64,000 bases of DNA from JABDMH01 sp965223165 (GTDB lineage: Bacteria; Bacteroidota; Bacteroidia; Chitinophagales; Saprospiraceae), in NCBI GenBank assembly GCA_965223165.1, contig CBDCVQ010000009.1:62001-126000 (forward strand), in the 5' to 3' direction. Positions 8,334 through 17,261 of this stretch are shown here, one piece after another; within the stretch, counting starts at the first letter, position 1; each line of letters opens with the position of its first letter. The notes beneath the pieces were generated by a model. The model did not search any database. It saw only the letters and a program-made list of their open reading frames with translations, and had not been told where the DNA came from. The position numbers and the translations under genes are program-made.

Positions 8334-10037
8334 ATGGCAAGAAGCACAGATCATCATTACGACGCTATCGTGATTGGCGCCGGTATGACCGGCGGCTGGG
8401 CCGCCAAGGAGTTTTGCGGCGCGGGGCTCCGCACCCTCCTACTCGAGCGGGGTCGCAATGTCGAACACCTCAAAGACTATCCGACCACCCATCTGCAACC
8501 CTGGGAGTTTAAGCATCGAGGGCAGATCCCCAGAGACGTCCAAGAGGCCAATCCGGTCATCAGCCGTTGCTACGCCTTTCGCGAAGACGCTGCTCACTTC
8601 TTTGTAAAGGACACGGACCATGCCTATGTACAGGAGAAGCCCTTTGACTGGATCCGAGGATATCAAGTGGGTGGCAAGTCCATCATGTGGGCACGTCAGA
8701 CACAGCGATGGAGTGATTTCGACTTTGAAGGGCCTGCCAGAGACGGCTTTGCTGTAGATTGGCCCATCCGGTACCATGACCTGGCCCCCTGGTACAGTCA
8801 CGTAGAAAAATTCGTGGGCATTTCGGGCAATGCCGACGGGCTTGACACCTTGCCCGACGGTGAATTTCTCAAAGCATGGGATCTCAATTGCGTGGAGGAG
8901 CATTTTCAGGAAAGCGTGGGGCAACACTATGACGATCGCCATGTGATCTATGCCCGCTGTGCGCATATCACTGAAATGAAAGACATCTTTCGTCAGCAGG
9001 GCCGCACGCTTTGTCAAAGTCGAGCGATCTGTCAGCGAGGATGTCCGTATGGCGGCTATTTCAATGCCAACTCCACCCTGATACCCTGGGCGGAGAAAAC
9101 AGGCAAGCTCACCTTGCGACCGCACTCTGTGGTCCACTCGATCATTTTCGATGAGGACCAAAATCGTGCAACCGGTGTACGGATTTTCGACGCACAAAGT
9201 AAGGAGAGCACAGCGTACTTTGCTGACGTGATCTTCGTCAATGCGGCAGCGCTCAACACCAATGCGATACTGCTCAATTCCACCAGCGATCGATTTCCCA
9301 ATGGCCTGGGGAACGATAGCGGTTTACTGGGCAAGTATGTAGCCTTCCACAACTACCGGGCAAAGATCTCGGCCACATATGAAGGTGCCCTGGACCGCAA
9401 AACGGCGGGACGGCGACCGACCAGTGCCTACATTCCGCGATTCCGGAACGTATATCGACAGCAGACAGATTTTCTGCGAGGCTACGCAACCACCTTTGGC
9501 GCAGGAAGATACAAGAAGGTGCTGCAGGAAGGGTACGGTCAAGTCCTACTCGACAGTCTCCACAGCACCAGCAAGTATGGCCCATGGCGAGTACGATCAG
9601 GCATGATGGGCGAAACGATCCCTAAGGAATCCAACTTTGTTTCCCTCCACCCCACCCAGAGAGACGAGTATGGGATACCCTTATTGAACATCGCCGTGGA
9701 CTACGACGATAATGACGAAAAGATGATCGCCGACTTCTTCGAGCAGTTTACAGAAATGTACGAGAAGGCGGGCTTTACGGACATAGAAACAAGAGACACC
9801 GGGCAAGCACCGGGGCTGGACATACACGAGATGGGTGGAGTACGGATGGGCCACGATCCCAGGACTTCGTTATTAAATCGGTGGCACCAGATGCACCACT
9901 GCAAAAATGTCTTCGTCACCGATGGGGCATGCATGACATCCACCTCCACTCAAAATCCCTCACTGACGTATATGGCCATGACCGCACGAGCAGCCGATTA
10001 TGCCATCCGGCAGTTGAAGAAAGGTCCGCTGATCTAG
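8334..10037 (+). CDS. GMC-family FAD oxidoreductase, gluconate-dehydrogenase type
   Basis: 567 residues. The FAD-binding GxGxxG is Gly15-Gly17-Gly20 (VIGAGMTGG), right at the N terminus with no signal peptide of its own. The C terminus carries the family segment VFVTDGACMTSTSTQNPSLT, which includes the region of the catalytic His/Asn pair. It should oxidise a sugar or sugar alcohol and pass electrons on. Export would rely on the partner encoded by the gene just upstream, a known arrangement for gluconate and fructose dehydrogenases. The substrate cannot be told from sequence. Confidence 0.88.
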   Translation: MARSTDHHYDAIVIGAGMTGGWAAKEFCGAGLRTLLLERGRNVEHLKDYPTTHLQPWEFKHRGQIPRDVQEANPVISRCYAFREDAAHFFVKDTDHAYVQEKPFDWIRGYQVGGKSIMWARQTQRWSDFDFEGPARDGFAVDWPIRYHDLAPWYSHVEKFVGISGNADGLDTLPDGEFLKAWDLNCVEEHFQESVGQHYDDRHVIYARCAHITEMKDIFRQQGRTLCQSRAICQRGCPYGGYFNANSTLIPWAEKTGKLTLRPHSVVHSIIFDEDQNRATGVRIFDAQSKESTAYFADVIFVNAAALNTNAILLNSTSDRFPNGLGNDSGLLGKYVAFHNYRAKISATYEGALDRKTAGRRPTSAYIPRFRNVYRQQTDFLRGYATTFGAGRYKKVLQEGYGQVLLDSLHSTSKYGPWRVRSGMMGETIPKESNFVSLHPTQRDEYGIPLLNIAVDYDDNDEKMIADFFEQFTEMYEKAGFTDIETRDTGQAPGLDIHEMGGVRMGHDPRTSLLNRWHQMHHCKNVFVTDGACMTSTSTQNPSLTYMAMTARAADYAIRQLKKGPLI

Positions 10038-10063
10038 CTGCGCACGCCGCATCATTCGCATAC

Positions 10064-10885
10064 ATGAACGTGCAAAGACAATCGATGCATTGGAACAACC
10101 GATACGCCTATTTCTTACTGGCTCTGCTGACGTATGCTTGCATACCCAGACCGGTCCAGACGGCGGAGCAGACGCCAGCCAAGAAGAGGCCCGTCGCCCT
10201 GGAAAACGGCAAGATCTTCCAAAGTGGCGACCGCAAGCTGCTATACGGGGGCAAGGACAGCACCGACCATTTTGACATCACCGACTGTGAGCTCAACGAT
10301 GCCCAATTTCACTACGGCATCGGTCGGGAGAAGTTTCCAGCACTCCTCGCACCCGCTTTTACGTCAGTCCAGGCAGCGGATAGTCTATGGTCTGACACAG
10401 ATCGATTTCTGCTGGTGTCCCTGGGCGAGGAGACCAAGGCCTACTCCGTCAAAGATCTCACCCGCCACGAGGTAGTAAATGATGAAATCGGCGGTCGTCC
10501 GATCATGGCCGCGTATTGTATTCTGGCGGATCTGGGGGCGATCTACGAGCGGACCTATGCCGATGAAGTCCTCACCTTCGCACTGAGCGGATACACCTAC
10601 TACGATACCACCGTATGGGATGGCCTGGATGGTTTTGTCCTCTGGGATCGAGACACGGAGAGTCTCTGGTGGCCCCTGATCGGTCGGGCGGTCTCCGGGC
10701 CACTTAAAGGAGTGCCACTCCTGGAGATGGACAAATCCTATTGGGAGGATACGACTTGGGGAGAGGTCAAGCGGGAGCATCCCGATGCGCAGGTACTCAT
10801 CAGTGGTCAAGACTACGAGCGACCCACCACCTGGAAGCGATTGACAAATCCGATGCAAATTGTGAAGCACTATGCCAGAGATTAG
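10064..10885 (+). CDS. DUF3179 domain lipoprotein
   Basis: 273 residues from the ATG at 10064; the frame is open further upstream but overlaps the GMC gene. A second possible start is 10085. A hydrophobic N terminus ends in LTYAC (Cys26), a plausible lipobox. The body matches the DUF3179 family, seen in phrases such as NDEIGGRPIMAAYC and GLDGFVLWDRDTESLWWPL. The family's biochemical role is not established. It is placed between the FAD dehydrogenase and a glycosidase-like gene, in one direction with short gaps, so it may belong to the same exported set. Confidence 0.8.
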   Translation: MNVQRQSMHWNNRYAYFLLALLTYACIPRPVQTAEQTPAKKRPVALENGKIFQSGDRKLLYGGKDSTDHFDITDCELNDAQFHYGIGREKFPALLAPAFTSVQAADSLWSDTDRFLLVSLGEETKAYSVKDLTRHEVVNDEIGGRPIMAAYCILADLGAIYERTYADEVLTFALSGYTYYDTTVWDGLDGFVLWDRDTESLWWPLIGRAVSGPLKGVPLLEMDKSYWEDTTWGEVKREHPDAQVLISGQDYERPTTWKRLTNPMQIVKHYARD

Positions 10886-10894
10886 CGGTAGCCC

Positions 10895-12319
10895 ATGAAA
10901 ATACTTGCCTGCACATACGCTTGGTGGTTGGCCGTCGGGCTAGTCATTGGCCTTCGCACGGTCTCCCCTGCGCAAGAAGACCAGCATCTGCGACCCTACG
11001 AGCAAAATCCAACATACTGGCAGTACCGAGGCCAGCCCCTCCTGCTGCTGGGCGGATCAAAAGACGACAATCTATTTCAACGAGACAGCTTAGCTCAGCA
11101 TCTGGACCTGCTGGTGAGCTCGGGAGGCAACTACATCCGCAACACGATGTCATCCAGGGACGAAGGCAATCTGTGGCCCTACCACCGACTGCAAAGCGGA
11201 CTGTACGATTTGGATCAGTGGAATCCTGACTACTGGCAGCAATTTGAGGAGCTACTGGCTCTTAGCCATGCCCGCCAGGTCATGGTGCAGATCGAGGTAT
11301 GGGACCGATTCGATTACTCACGCGACGAATGGTGGGTTAATCCGGTCAATCCTAAAAACAACATCCAATACACCTATCAAGACATCGGCTTTGACACCCT
11401 CTATCCCAATCACCCGGCCACCGATCAGCAGCCCTTCTTTCACACTATTCCTGGATTGCCCCTGTACGACCCGAAGCTGGGCCCGATACGCAAGTTGCAA
11501 GAGCGTTTTGCGCAAAAGTTACTTTCTCACACACTCAAATATGACCATGTACTCTACTGCATGAACAATGAAACGACCACACCGGTCCGCTGGGGCAATT
11601 ATTGGATTGAGTTCATAGAACAGGCAGCCGCTCGGAAAGGAAAGGAGGTGTTCGCCACAGACATGTATGATTCATTTCATCACCCTGCCAGTTGCGACCG
11701 ATGTCATGATCTGATTGCAGAGCCAGCCCGCTACAAATTCATGGACATTTCGCAGATCAATAGCCGAAATTTTGGTCAACAGCATTGGGACACCCTACAG
11801 TACATCCTTGCGCTACGCGATCAATATGATCTGCGGCCGGCAAATCACACCAAGGTCTATGGAGGTAACAATACCCGCTGGGGCTCCGGCAGCAATGCCG
11901 ATGGCGTTGAGCGCTTCATGCGCAATATCATTGGGGGCTGTGCCTCCGCACGTCACCATCGCCCGCCGACCGGCAATGGCTTGAACGCCAAGGCACAGCA
12001 CTCTATCGCCGCCGCTCGATTGCTTTCAAAGGTGGTGCAACTATGGCAGATGAAACCAGCAATGACACTGCTCAAGGAGCGCGAGCCCAACGAAGCATAT
12101 GTCACGGCAGCTCCTGGGAGTCAATATGCCGTCTATTTTCCAGAGGGAGGTGAGGTGCAACTGGATCTGCGAGCCGCATCCGGCAGCTTATCTCTCCAAT
12201 GGATCTCCGTGGCCACCGATGAGCGCAGATCCGCTCAGCACGTGCGAGGCGGTCAATGGATCCCCCTCACCGCGCCCGAGGCGGGAGGATGGATCGCCAC
12301 CATCAAATCAACCGAATAA
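10895..12319 (+). CDS. Glycoside hydrolase-like (beta/alpha)8 protein, DUF4038/apiosidase-like
   Basis: 474 residues with a signal peptide ending near SPAQ. The N-terminal part (about 35-300) reads like an exported TIM-barrel hydrolase: FYRG-like YWQYRGQPLLLLGG, then GGNYIRNT, WNPDYWQQFEELL, VMVQIEVWDRFDY. MNNETTTP has Asn225-Glu226 where clan-A glycosidases keep the acid/base glutamate. A C-terminal beta-rich stretch (about 390-474) resembles a putative collagen-binding-type domain. I infer glycan cleavage from the fold and from the sulfatase gene that follows. The exact family is uncertain. Confidence 0.65.
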   Translation: MKILACTYAWWLAVGLVIGLRTVSPAQEDQHLRPYEQNPTYWQYRGQPLLLLGGSKDDNLFQRDSLAQHLDLLVSSGGNYIRNTMSSRDEGNLWPYHRLQSGLYDLDQWNPDYWQQFEELLALSHARQVMVQIEVWDRFDYSRDEWWVNPVNPKNNIQYTYQDIGFDTLYPNHPATDQQPFFHTIPGLPLYDPKLGPIRKLQERFAQKLLSHTLKYDHVLYCMNNETTTPVRWGNYWIEFIEQAAARKGKEVFATDMYDSFHHPASCDRCHDLIAEPARYKFMDISQINSRNFGQQHWDTLQYILALRDQYDLRPANHTKVYGGNNTRWGSGSNADGVERFMRNIIGGCASARHHRPPTGNGLNAKAQHSIAAARLLSKVVQLWQMKPAMTLLKEREPNEAYVTAAPGSQYAVYFPEGGEVQLDLRAASGSLSLQWISVATDERRSAQHVRGGQWIPLTAPEAGGWIATIKSTE

Positions 12320-12342
12320 AAAGCGAATACCAAGTGACCCAC

Positions 12343-13779
12343 ATGCCCGACCGACGCCATAGCTGGGCGCTCCTCCTGGGGGTCGCCCTCGCCGCGATGA
12401 GCATGGGCTGTCAGTCCGCCGATGCAAAACGACCAAATTTCCTCTTTGTCCTGGTGGATGACCTCGGTTGGACCGATCTCGGTTGCTATGGCAGCACCTT
12501 CTATGAGACGCCGCACCTTGATCGCATGGCAGACGAGGGCACCACCTTCACTTCGGCCTACGCAGCCAGTCCGGTTTGCTCTCCGACCCGCGCAGCGATC
12601 ATGACCGGCCAATATCCGACGAGGGTCGGCATCACCGATTGGATCCCGGGCAATGATCCTCGTGATCGAGCACTCCTGGGCCCGCCAGATCTGCATGCAC
12701 TGCCTCAATCTCAGGTAACCTTGGCAGAGGCCCTCCATCAGGAGGGTTTCCGGACGTTCTTTGCAGGCAAGTGGCATTTGGGCGATACCGCCAGCTTGCC
12801 TGAGCACCACGGCTTTGACATTAACCACGGAGGGCATCATCGAGGGTCGCCTCCGGGAGGCTACTACACACCCTACGATAATCCCAAGTTGGCAGACGGT
12901 CCCCCCGGCGAGTATCTCACCGATCGGCTGACATCGGAGACCATCTCCTTTATCCAGGAGGGGAGCGAGCAGCCGTTTTTTGCCTTCCTTTCGTATTACA
13001 CGGTGCACACACCGATCCAACCCAATCTGGAGCACATCGACCGATTTAGAAGTAAGCGGTCCCAATTGGCAGACACGAGTGCCGCCCGGATCCCAGAGCG
13101 GCAGGGGCTGACCGTCACAAATCAATATAATGCGGACTATGCCTCCATGGTCTATGCCATGGATCGCAACGTAGGACGTCTGATGGACACCCTCCGGTCA
13201 ACCGGACGCTTGGAGAACACCGTAGTCATCTTCACCTCGGACAATGGCGGACTATCCACTTTATTCCCTCACCGTACAGCTCCCACATCGGTTAGACCGC
13301 TCCGGGCGGGCAAAGGGTGGTGCTATGAGGGAGGCATTCGGGTGCCCCTCATCATGGCGGGTCGCGGCATACCCCAGGGCAAAGTAATCGATGATCCCGT
13401 GATCAGCATGGACTTTTATCCGACCATATTGGCCATGGCCGGGCTGCCTGCTCCCGCTCATCACACTCTGGACGGGATCAGTCTGGTCCCGGCCCTGGAT
13501 GGACAACCATTAGATGGCCGATCTCTTTTCTGGCATTTCCCCCATTACCATGGCAGTGCCTGGACCCCAGGGGCCGCCATCCGGCATGGTCCTTGGAAGC
13601 TGGTCCAGTTTTACGAGCAGCAGACGTACGAGCTCTACGATCTGTCGCAGGATCTGGGAGAGACCCGGGACCTCTCCCTCAGCCACTCCGATACCGCGCG
13701 TATCCTGCTAAGTAAACTAACCGACTTACAGCAATCAACCGGAGCGATCTTGCCGACACGTAATCCAGACGCTGAGTGA
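12343..13779 (+). CDS. Arylsulfatase-type sulfatase (CSPTR)
   Basis: 478 residues from the ATG at 12343, preferred because a lipoprotein signal follows (MGCQS, Cys23). Metal-binding Asp39/Asp40 lie in VDDLG. The formylglycine motif is Cys79-Ser-Pro-Thr-Arg83 followed by AAIMTGQYPTR. GKWHLG and FTSDNGG provide further active-site residues. It is a Cys-type sulfatase that needs an anaerobic-type or FGE-type maturase, not seen in this window. It lies 23 bp after the glycosidase-like gene, so the two may act on one sulfated glycan. Confidence 0.93.
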   Translation: MPDRRHSWALLLGVALAAMSMGCQSADAKRPNFLFVLVDDLGWTDLGCYGSTFYETPHLDRMADEGTTFTSAYAASPVCSPTRAAIMTGQYPTRVGITDWIPGNDPRDRALLGPPDLHALPQSQVTLAEALHQEGFRTFFAGKWHLGDTASLPEHHGFDINHGGHHRGSPPGGYYTPYDNPKLADGPPGEYLTDRLTSETISFIQEGSEQPFFAFLSYYTVHTPIQPNLEHIDRFRSKRSQLADTSAARIPERQGLTVTNQYNADYASMVYAMDRNVGRLMDTLRSTGRLENTVVIFTSDNGGLSTLFPHRTAPTSVRPLRAGKGWCYEGGIRVPLIMAGRGIPQGKVIDDPVISMDFYPTILAMAGLPAPAHHTLDGISLVPALDGQPLDGRSLFWHFPHYHGSAWTPGAAIRHGPWKLVQFYEQQTYELYDLSQDLGETRDLSLSHSDTARILLSKLTDLQQSTGAILPTRNPDAE

Positions 13780-13838
13780 CCTGCCCACCGCTCCGCCCTG
13801 GCAACGCTTCCGGTGGTAGGCCCAAGGCGCCAGTTTTC

Positions 13839-13846
13839 TACCTTTG
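13839..13846 (+). promoter_or_regulatory. Candidate -7 box TACCTTTG before the serine dehydratase
   Basis: TACCTTTG fits the Bacteroidota -7 consensus TAnnTTTG exactly and lies 18 bp before the ATG at 13865. It overlaps the TTG codon at 13844, an alternative start, which argues for 13865. No convincing -33 TTTG is visible. Confidence 0.45.
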
Positions 13847-13864
13847 AGCGCAGCAGGCGCACGG

Positions 13865-15268
13865 ATGGAACGACTCAGCATATTCGATATTTTCAAGATT
13901 GGCATTGGGCCCTCTAGTTCACACACATTGGGGCCATGGATGGCCGCTCGGGAGTTTGCCCGTCAGGCGATTAATGGGCGCAGTAGTCACATAAAGGTGG
14001 AACTATTCGGCTCACTCTCCAAGACCGGACGCGGGCATGGCACGGACATCGCAGTTGTGATGGGACTGCAAGGCTATGATCCCACGACCATCTCCCCGGA
14101 GTCGTTGGAGGAGAGTATCCAAGCCGTCAGACAGGAGGGCCGGTTGCGCATTGACGACCGGTACATTCCCTTCTCCTGGCCTGAGGACATACACTTTGCT
14201 GACCACACCCTGCCCGAGCATCCCAATGCCATGACTTTCACCGTCAAAGAGCTGGATGGCACTGTCCATTCGCAGACCTTCTACTCCGTGGGAGGGGGCT
14301 TCATAGAGATGGCTGGACAGGCCTCCGCCGCCCGACAAGTGACCCTGCCCTATCCGATCGATCACGCCTCAGATCTCCTGGGACATTTGTCATCTGCGCA
14401 TGCGCGCATTTGCGATATCGTGTATCAAAATGAACTGGCCTTTCAGTCTGGAGATGAAGTGGACGACCAAATCAGTCAAATCTACCATGCGATGCTGGAC
14501 AGTGTGTATCGCGGTTGTCACACGGAAGGTGTCCTACCGGGTGGCCTCAATGTGCGTCGCAGAGCCAAAAAGATGTCCGACCAACTCCTGCATCACAAAA
14601 GGCATTTTGATGTGACGGGTTGGCTGGTTGATGTGGGGCGCTCCGCCAAAACTGATTTTTCGCTCGTGACCCGCTGGGTCAACTGCTTCGCCCTGGCCGT
14701 CAACGAAGAGAATGCGGCTTTCGGCCGAATTGTGACGTCACCCACCAATGGTGCTTCCGGAGTGATCCCTGCGGTACTGCTCTATCACCTCTGCTTTGGG
14801 CAGGCACCTGGTCCCCGCGACATTCGTGATTTTCTCCTTACGGCCGGCGAGGTGGGATGCCTGTTTAAAAAAGGTGCCACCATCTCGGCTGCCGTAGGCG
14901 GGTGCCAAGCGGAGATCGGTGTTTCATCAGCGATGGCCGCGGCCGGTCTGACCGAGGTCATGGGAGGCAGCCCGGAGCAGGCCTTGATGGCCGCCGAGAT
15001 CGCCATGGAGCATCACCTGGGACTCACCTGCGACCCCATCGGGGGGCTGGTTCAGATTCCTTGCATTGAGCGAAATGCGATGGGTGCCATGAAAGCGATT
15101 ACGGCCGCCAACCTGGCCCTGCAGGGCAATCCACAGGATGCCATCGTCAAGTTTGATACCATCGTGGAGACCATGTGGTCCACCGCCCAGGACATGCATC
15201 ATCACTACAAAGAAACCGCGGAAGGTGGTTTGGCCTTTCATCTTTCGGTCATCCAGCCGAGCTGCTGA
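13865..15268 (+). CDS. sdaA: L-serine ammonia-lyase (serine dehydratase), iron-sulfur type
   Basis: 467 residues from the ATG at 13865. The N-terminal beta domain begins with SIFDIFKIGIGPSSSHTLGP, a hallmark of single-chain SdaA. The C-terminal alpha domain carries FGRIVTSPTNGASGVIPA and conserved cysteines in VGCLFKKG, GGCQAE, LTCDPIGG and IPCIERN that supply the [4Fe-4S] ligands. It converts L-serine to pyruvate and ammonia in the cytoplasm. It stands alone behind its own candidate promoter, not as part of the sulfatase cluster. Confidence 0.95.
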   Translation: MERLSIFDIFKIGIGPSSSHTLGPWMAAREFARQAINGRSSHIKVELFGSLSKTGRGHGTDIAVVMGLQGYDPTTISPESLEESIQAVRQEGRLRIDDRYIPFSWPEDIHFADHTLPEHPNAMTFTVKELDGTVHSQTFYSVGGGFIEMAGQASAARQVTLPYPIDHASDLLGHLSSAHARICDIVYQNELAFQSGDEVDDQISQIYHAMLDSVYRGCHTEGVLPGGLNVRRRAKKMSDQLLHHKRHFDVTGWLVDVGRSAKTDFSLVTRWVNCFALAVNEENAAFGRIVTSPTNGASGVIPAVLLYHLCFGQAPGPRDIRDFLLTAGEVGCLFKKGATISAAVGGCQAEIGVSSAMAAAGLTEVMGGSPEQALMAAEIAMEHHLGLTCDPIGGLVQIPCIERNAMGAMKAITAANLALQGNPQDAIVKFDTIVETMWSTAQDMHHHYKETAEGGLAFHLSVIQPSC

Positions 15269-16222
15269 ACGAGGACAAAGGCTCGATCTCCTCGCACGAA
15301 TTCTTCACGGTCTCGGCGGTAGAATCATAAGGATTTCTTAAAAATCCCCGGTGCACAGGTAACCTTCCGCCCACTTGTGCGATCAAGAGGTGTTGGATCC
15401 CAACCGATTTGGGATCACTGTAAAAAAATTTCTTAATCCATAAAACCGAAAGTTATGTTTTGGGTAAACATCGATGGAATAAACCATCCAGTCATTGGTC
15501 TCTGCGGAGCCTCGCGGATAGGACAAAGATGTGTATTCAAGAACTAGTCATCCAGGCTGATGAAGAGCAGGTGGAAGCAACGCTTTCAGAGCTGACAAGC
15601 TATGAACCCGGACTGACTATCGGTTTCAATCCGTTCGCAAAGTAGAAATGAAAGGCCCTGCTCTTCCCTACAGAACCTTTCCGGATTTCACCCCGGATTT
15701 GCCGTACGGTGGGTGTGATATTCTTCCAACGAAATCCTAACATCAAGTTACTAAATTACTAATAATCGAATGGTGCCCCAAAATAGAGCAGCTTTAGATG
15801 GCGATGAAACAAATAGAATTTGTACAGATTTCATGACGGAGCAATTTTCTTGTACCATGAGCAAATCAGCCACAAGGCCCTTAGACAAAGGCATAGCTTG
15901 GTCTTCAGTCTCGTCATTGATCGAAACCTAATTGTTAAAATTTTGCCCAACTGACACCAGCCTAATCTTGAAGTACTTCTATCGCATCGACCATTCTTGA
16001 GCACAGCCCAATTTTGCTCAAGCCGCTCCATTACCTACTCACTCGCATTATTTCTCACCTAGTTTCTGCTGCAGCGACTTCATGGGCAAGATCGAACCCT
16101 CAACCTCCCTATTGACTGAGACAGGCCAGCCACTCCTATTTCGAGTTCACACACAATACTGCTTTGTGCTATTGCTTGTAGCACTGCAAAACCATTATTC
16201 CTCAACTAAATAATTATCAGTT
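15269..16222. other. 954-bp non-coding or unassigned stretch
   Basis: This gap is more A+T-rich than the genes before it. It contains a perfect inverted repeat at 15396-15416, two overlapping short frames (15455-15547 and 15529-15645) with no recognised domain, and at 16084-16137 a sequence that on the minus strand resembles the 3' half of a tRNA but cannot close a T stem. I see no gene I can support. Confidence 0.5.
15396..15416. repeat. Perfect inverted repeat, 8-bp arms
   Basis: GATCCCAA, a 5-nt loop (CCGAT), then TTGGGATC. It is followed on the plus strand by ACTG and seven A residues, so it is not a standard intrinsic terminator in either direction. It could still be the transcript end of the serine dehydratase gene or an operator. 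Confidence 0.6.
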
Positions 16223-16540
16223 ATGAAAAAATTCAAATTAGTTTTCACCGGGCTCTTTTGCTGTATGATTCTGCTCGGAACATCCTATTCAATGGAAGAC
16301 AACACCACTTTCTCAGAGGAGTCGGAGTTGATTCAGCATGACCTTCATCAGGAGATTGCAATTCACATAGAGCAAGCAGCTCAATTGGAAGCTGCTACAC
16401 TCGGTGACTTCTCCTGTTTCGGGATTTGCCAGACTGTCTTCGAGTACTGTGCGAGCAATTGTAGCGGAAACTCGGCTTGTGAGTCGGGCTGCTTAGTAGC
16501 CAAGACAATATGTGAGATTGGTTGTCTGATAATCTCCTAG
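16223..16540 (+). CDS. Secreted peptide with a symmetric eight-cysteine C-terminal domain
   Basis: 105 residues, not recognised. Residues 1-23 form a signal peptide. Residues 24-64 are acidic and look helical. The last 41 residues contain eight cysteines at 65, 69, 76, 80, 86, 90, 97 and 101. The spacing is CX3C-X6-CX3C, a five-residue linker (SGNSA), then CX3C-X6-CX3C. Such paired CX3C motifs suit two antiparallel helices tied by up to four disulfides, as in twin-CX3C or alpha-hairpinin folds; this is inference. The next gene starts 7 bp downstream. It could be a secreted effector, bacteriocin-like peptide or precursor. Confidence 0.75.
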   Translation: MKKFKLVFTGLFCCMILLGTSYSMEDNTTFSEESELIQHDLHQEIAIHIEQAAQLEAATLGDFSCFGICQTVFEYCASNCSGNSACESGCLVAKTICEIGCLIIS

Positions 16541-16547
16541 TGTCCAA

Positions 16548-17198
16548 ATGAGAATTCTTCTATCGATTGCCATTGTAGCAATAATTCTGCTAAAAGGGTT
16601 TTCTCAGGCCGATCAAGGTGTAGCACAATACGAATCAGTCTTTTCTGACGATTATCTAGAATCTATGTATGAATCACTCCCTCCAGGTGTTCTACGAGAA
16701 GATCAATTCAGGGCGCTCTACGCCAAGGAAAATATAAAGTTACTCTTTAGGGGCGACCAGTCCATTCAATACAAGACAAGAATGGACTCCAGCGTAGACC
16801 TAGGTGATAAACTCAACAAGTATCTTCCTTACCTCAGGTGGCCAAATATTGTGCTGCACCGCGATGGCCAGACGCAGAAAACAACTACAGTCATCATCCC
16901 GAAACAGGGTGCTCCGACAGAATCTCAGGGCGATCTTATTCACATTGAGTGGTATCAAACCGGCCAACAAGAAACTGTCCTCGGATACCCCTGTCTGGTG
17001 GCGATACGCTATGACGGTGAGGATTCGACAAGAGTTTGTTTTGCACCCTCGATCGAGTCCTCAGCCGGACCTTCCGATTGCTACGGTCTGCCGGGGCTAG
17101 TGCTTAAGGTTGAGACGGCCAAGCTGCGAATTGTCGCAAGGTCCCTTGAGCTCAGGGCAATTCCCGCTGAGTACGTTAGGCCCCCGCAAATAAATTGA
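16548..17198 (+). CDS. GLPGLI family protein
   Basis: 216 residues with a signal peptide (cleavage near GFSQA). The family motif appears as GLPGLV at 180-185, preceded by LGYPCLVAI and VCFAPSIESSAGPSDCY, which match the usual order LGYxCxxA, wFtpeIP, GP..y.GLPGLI. The family is almost restricted to Bacteroidota, is exported, and has no known function. It starts 7 bp after the eight-cysteine peptide gene, so the two are probably co-translated. The motif cysteines at 149, 164 and 178 are noteworthy next to a cysteine-rich partner. Confidence 0.88.
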   Translation: MRILLSIAIVAIILLKGFSQADQGVAQYESVFSDDYLESMYESLPPGVLREDQFRALYAKENIKLLFRGDQSIQYKTRMDSSVDLGDKLNKYLPYLRWPNIVLHRDGQTQKTTTVIIPKQGAPTESQGDLIHIEWYQTGQQETVLGYPCLVAIRYDGEDSTRVCFAPSIESSAGPSDCYGLPGLVLKVETAKLRIVARSLELRAIPAEYVRPPQIN

Positions 17199-17261
17199 AA
17201 CCGCACATAGAAGTCGAAAACCTGTAATTTAGTAACACAATTGCATGCACAACCATGAAGT

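Noticed and set aside
8439..9197. 252-residue frame opposite the FAD oxidoreductase gene
   Set aside because: It is the antisense shadow of a clear GMC gene and carries no domain.
12253..13125. 290-residue frame opposite the sulfatase gene
   Set aside because: It lies antisense to a gene with complete sulfatase motifs; composition is Arg/Gly/Cys-rich, as expected for a shadow.
16084..16137. tRNA-like 3' half on the minus strand
   Set aside because: GGTTCGA and a variable-loop-like stretch are present, but the T stem does not pair and no acceptor stem was found. At most a relic.
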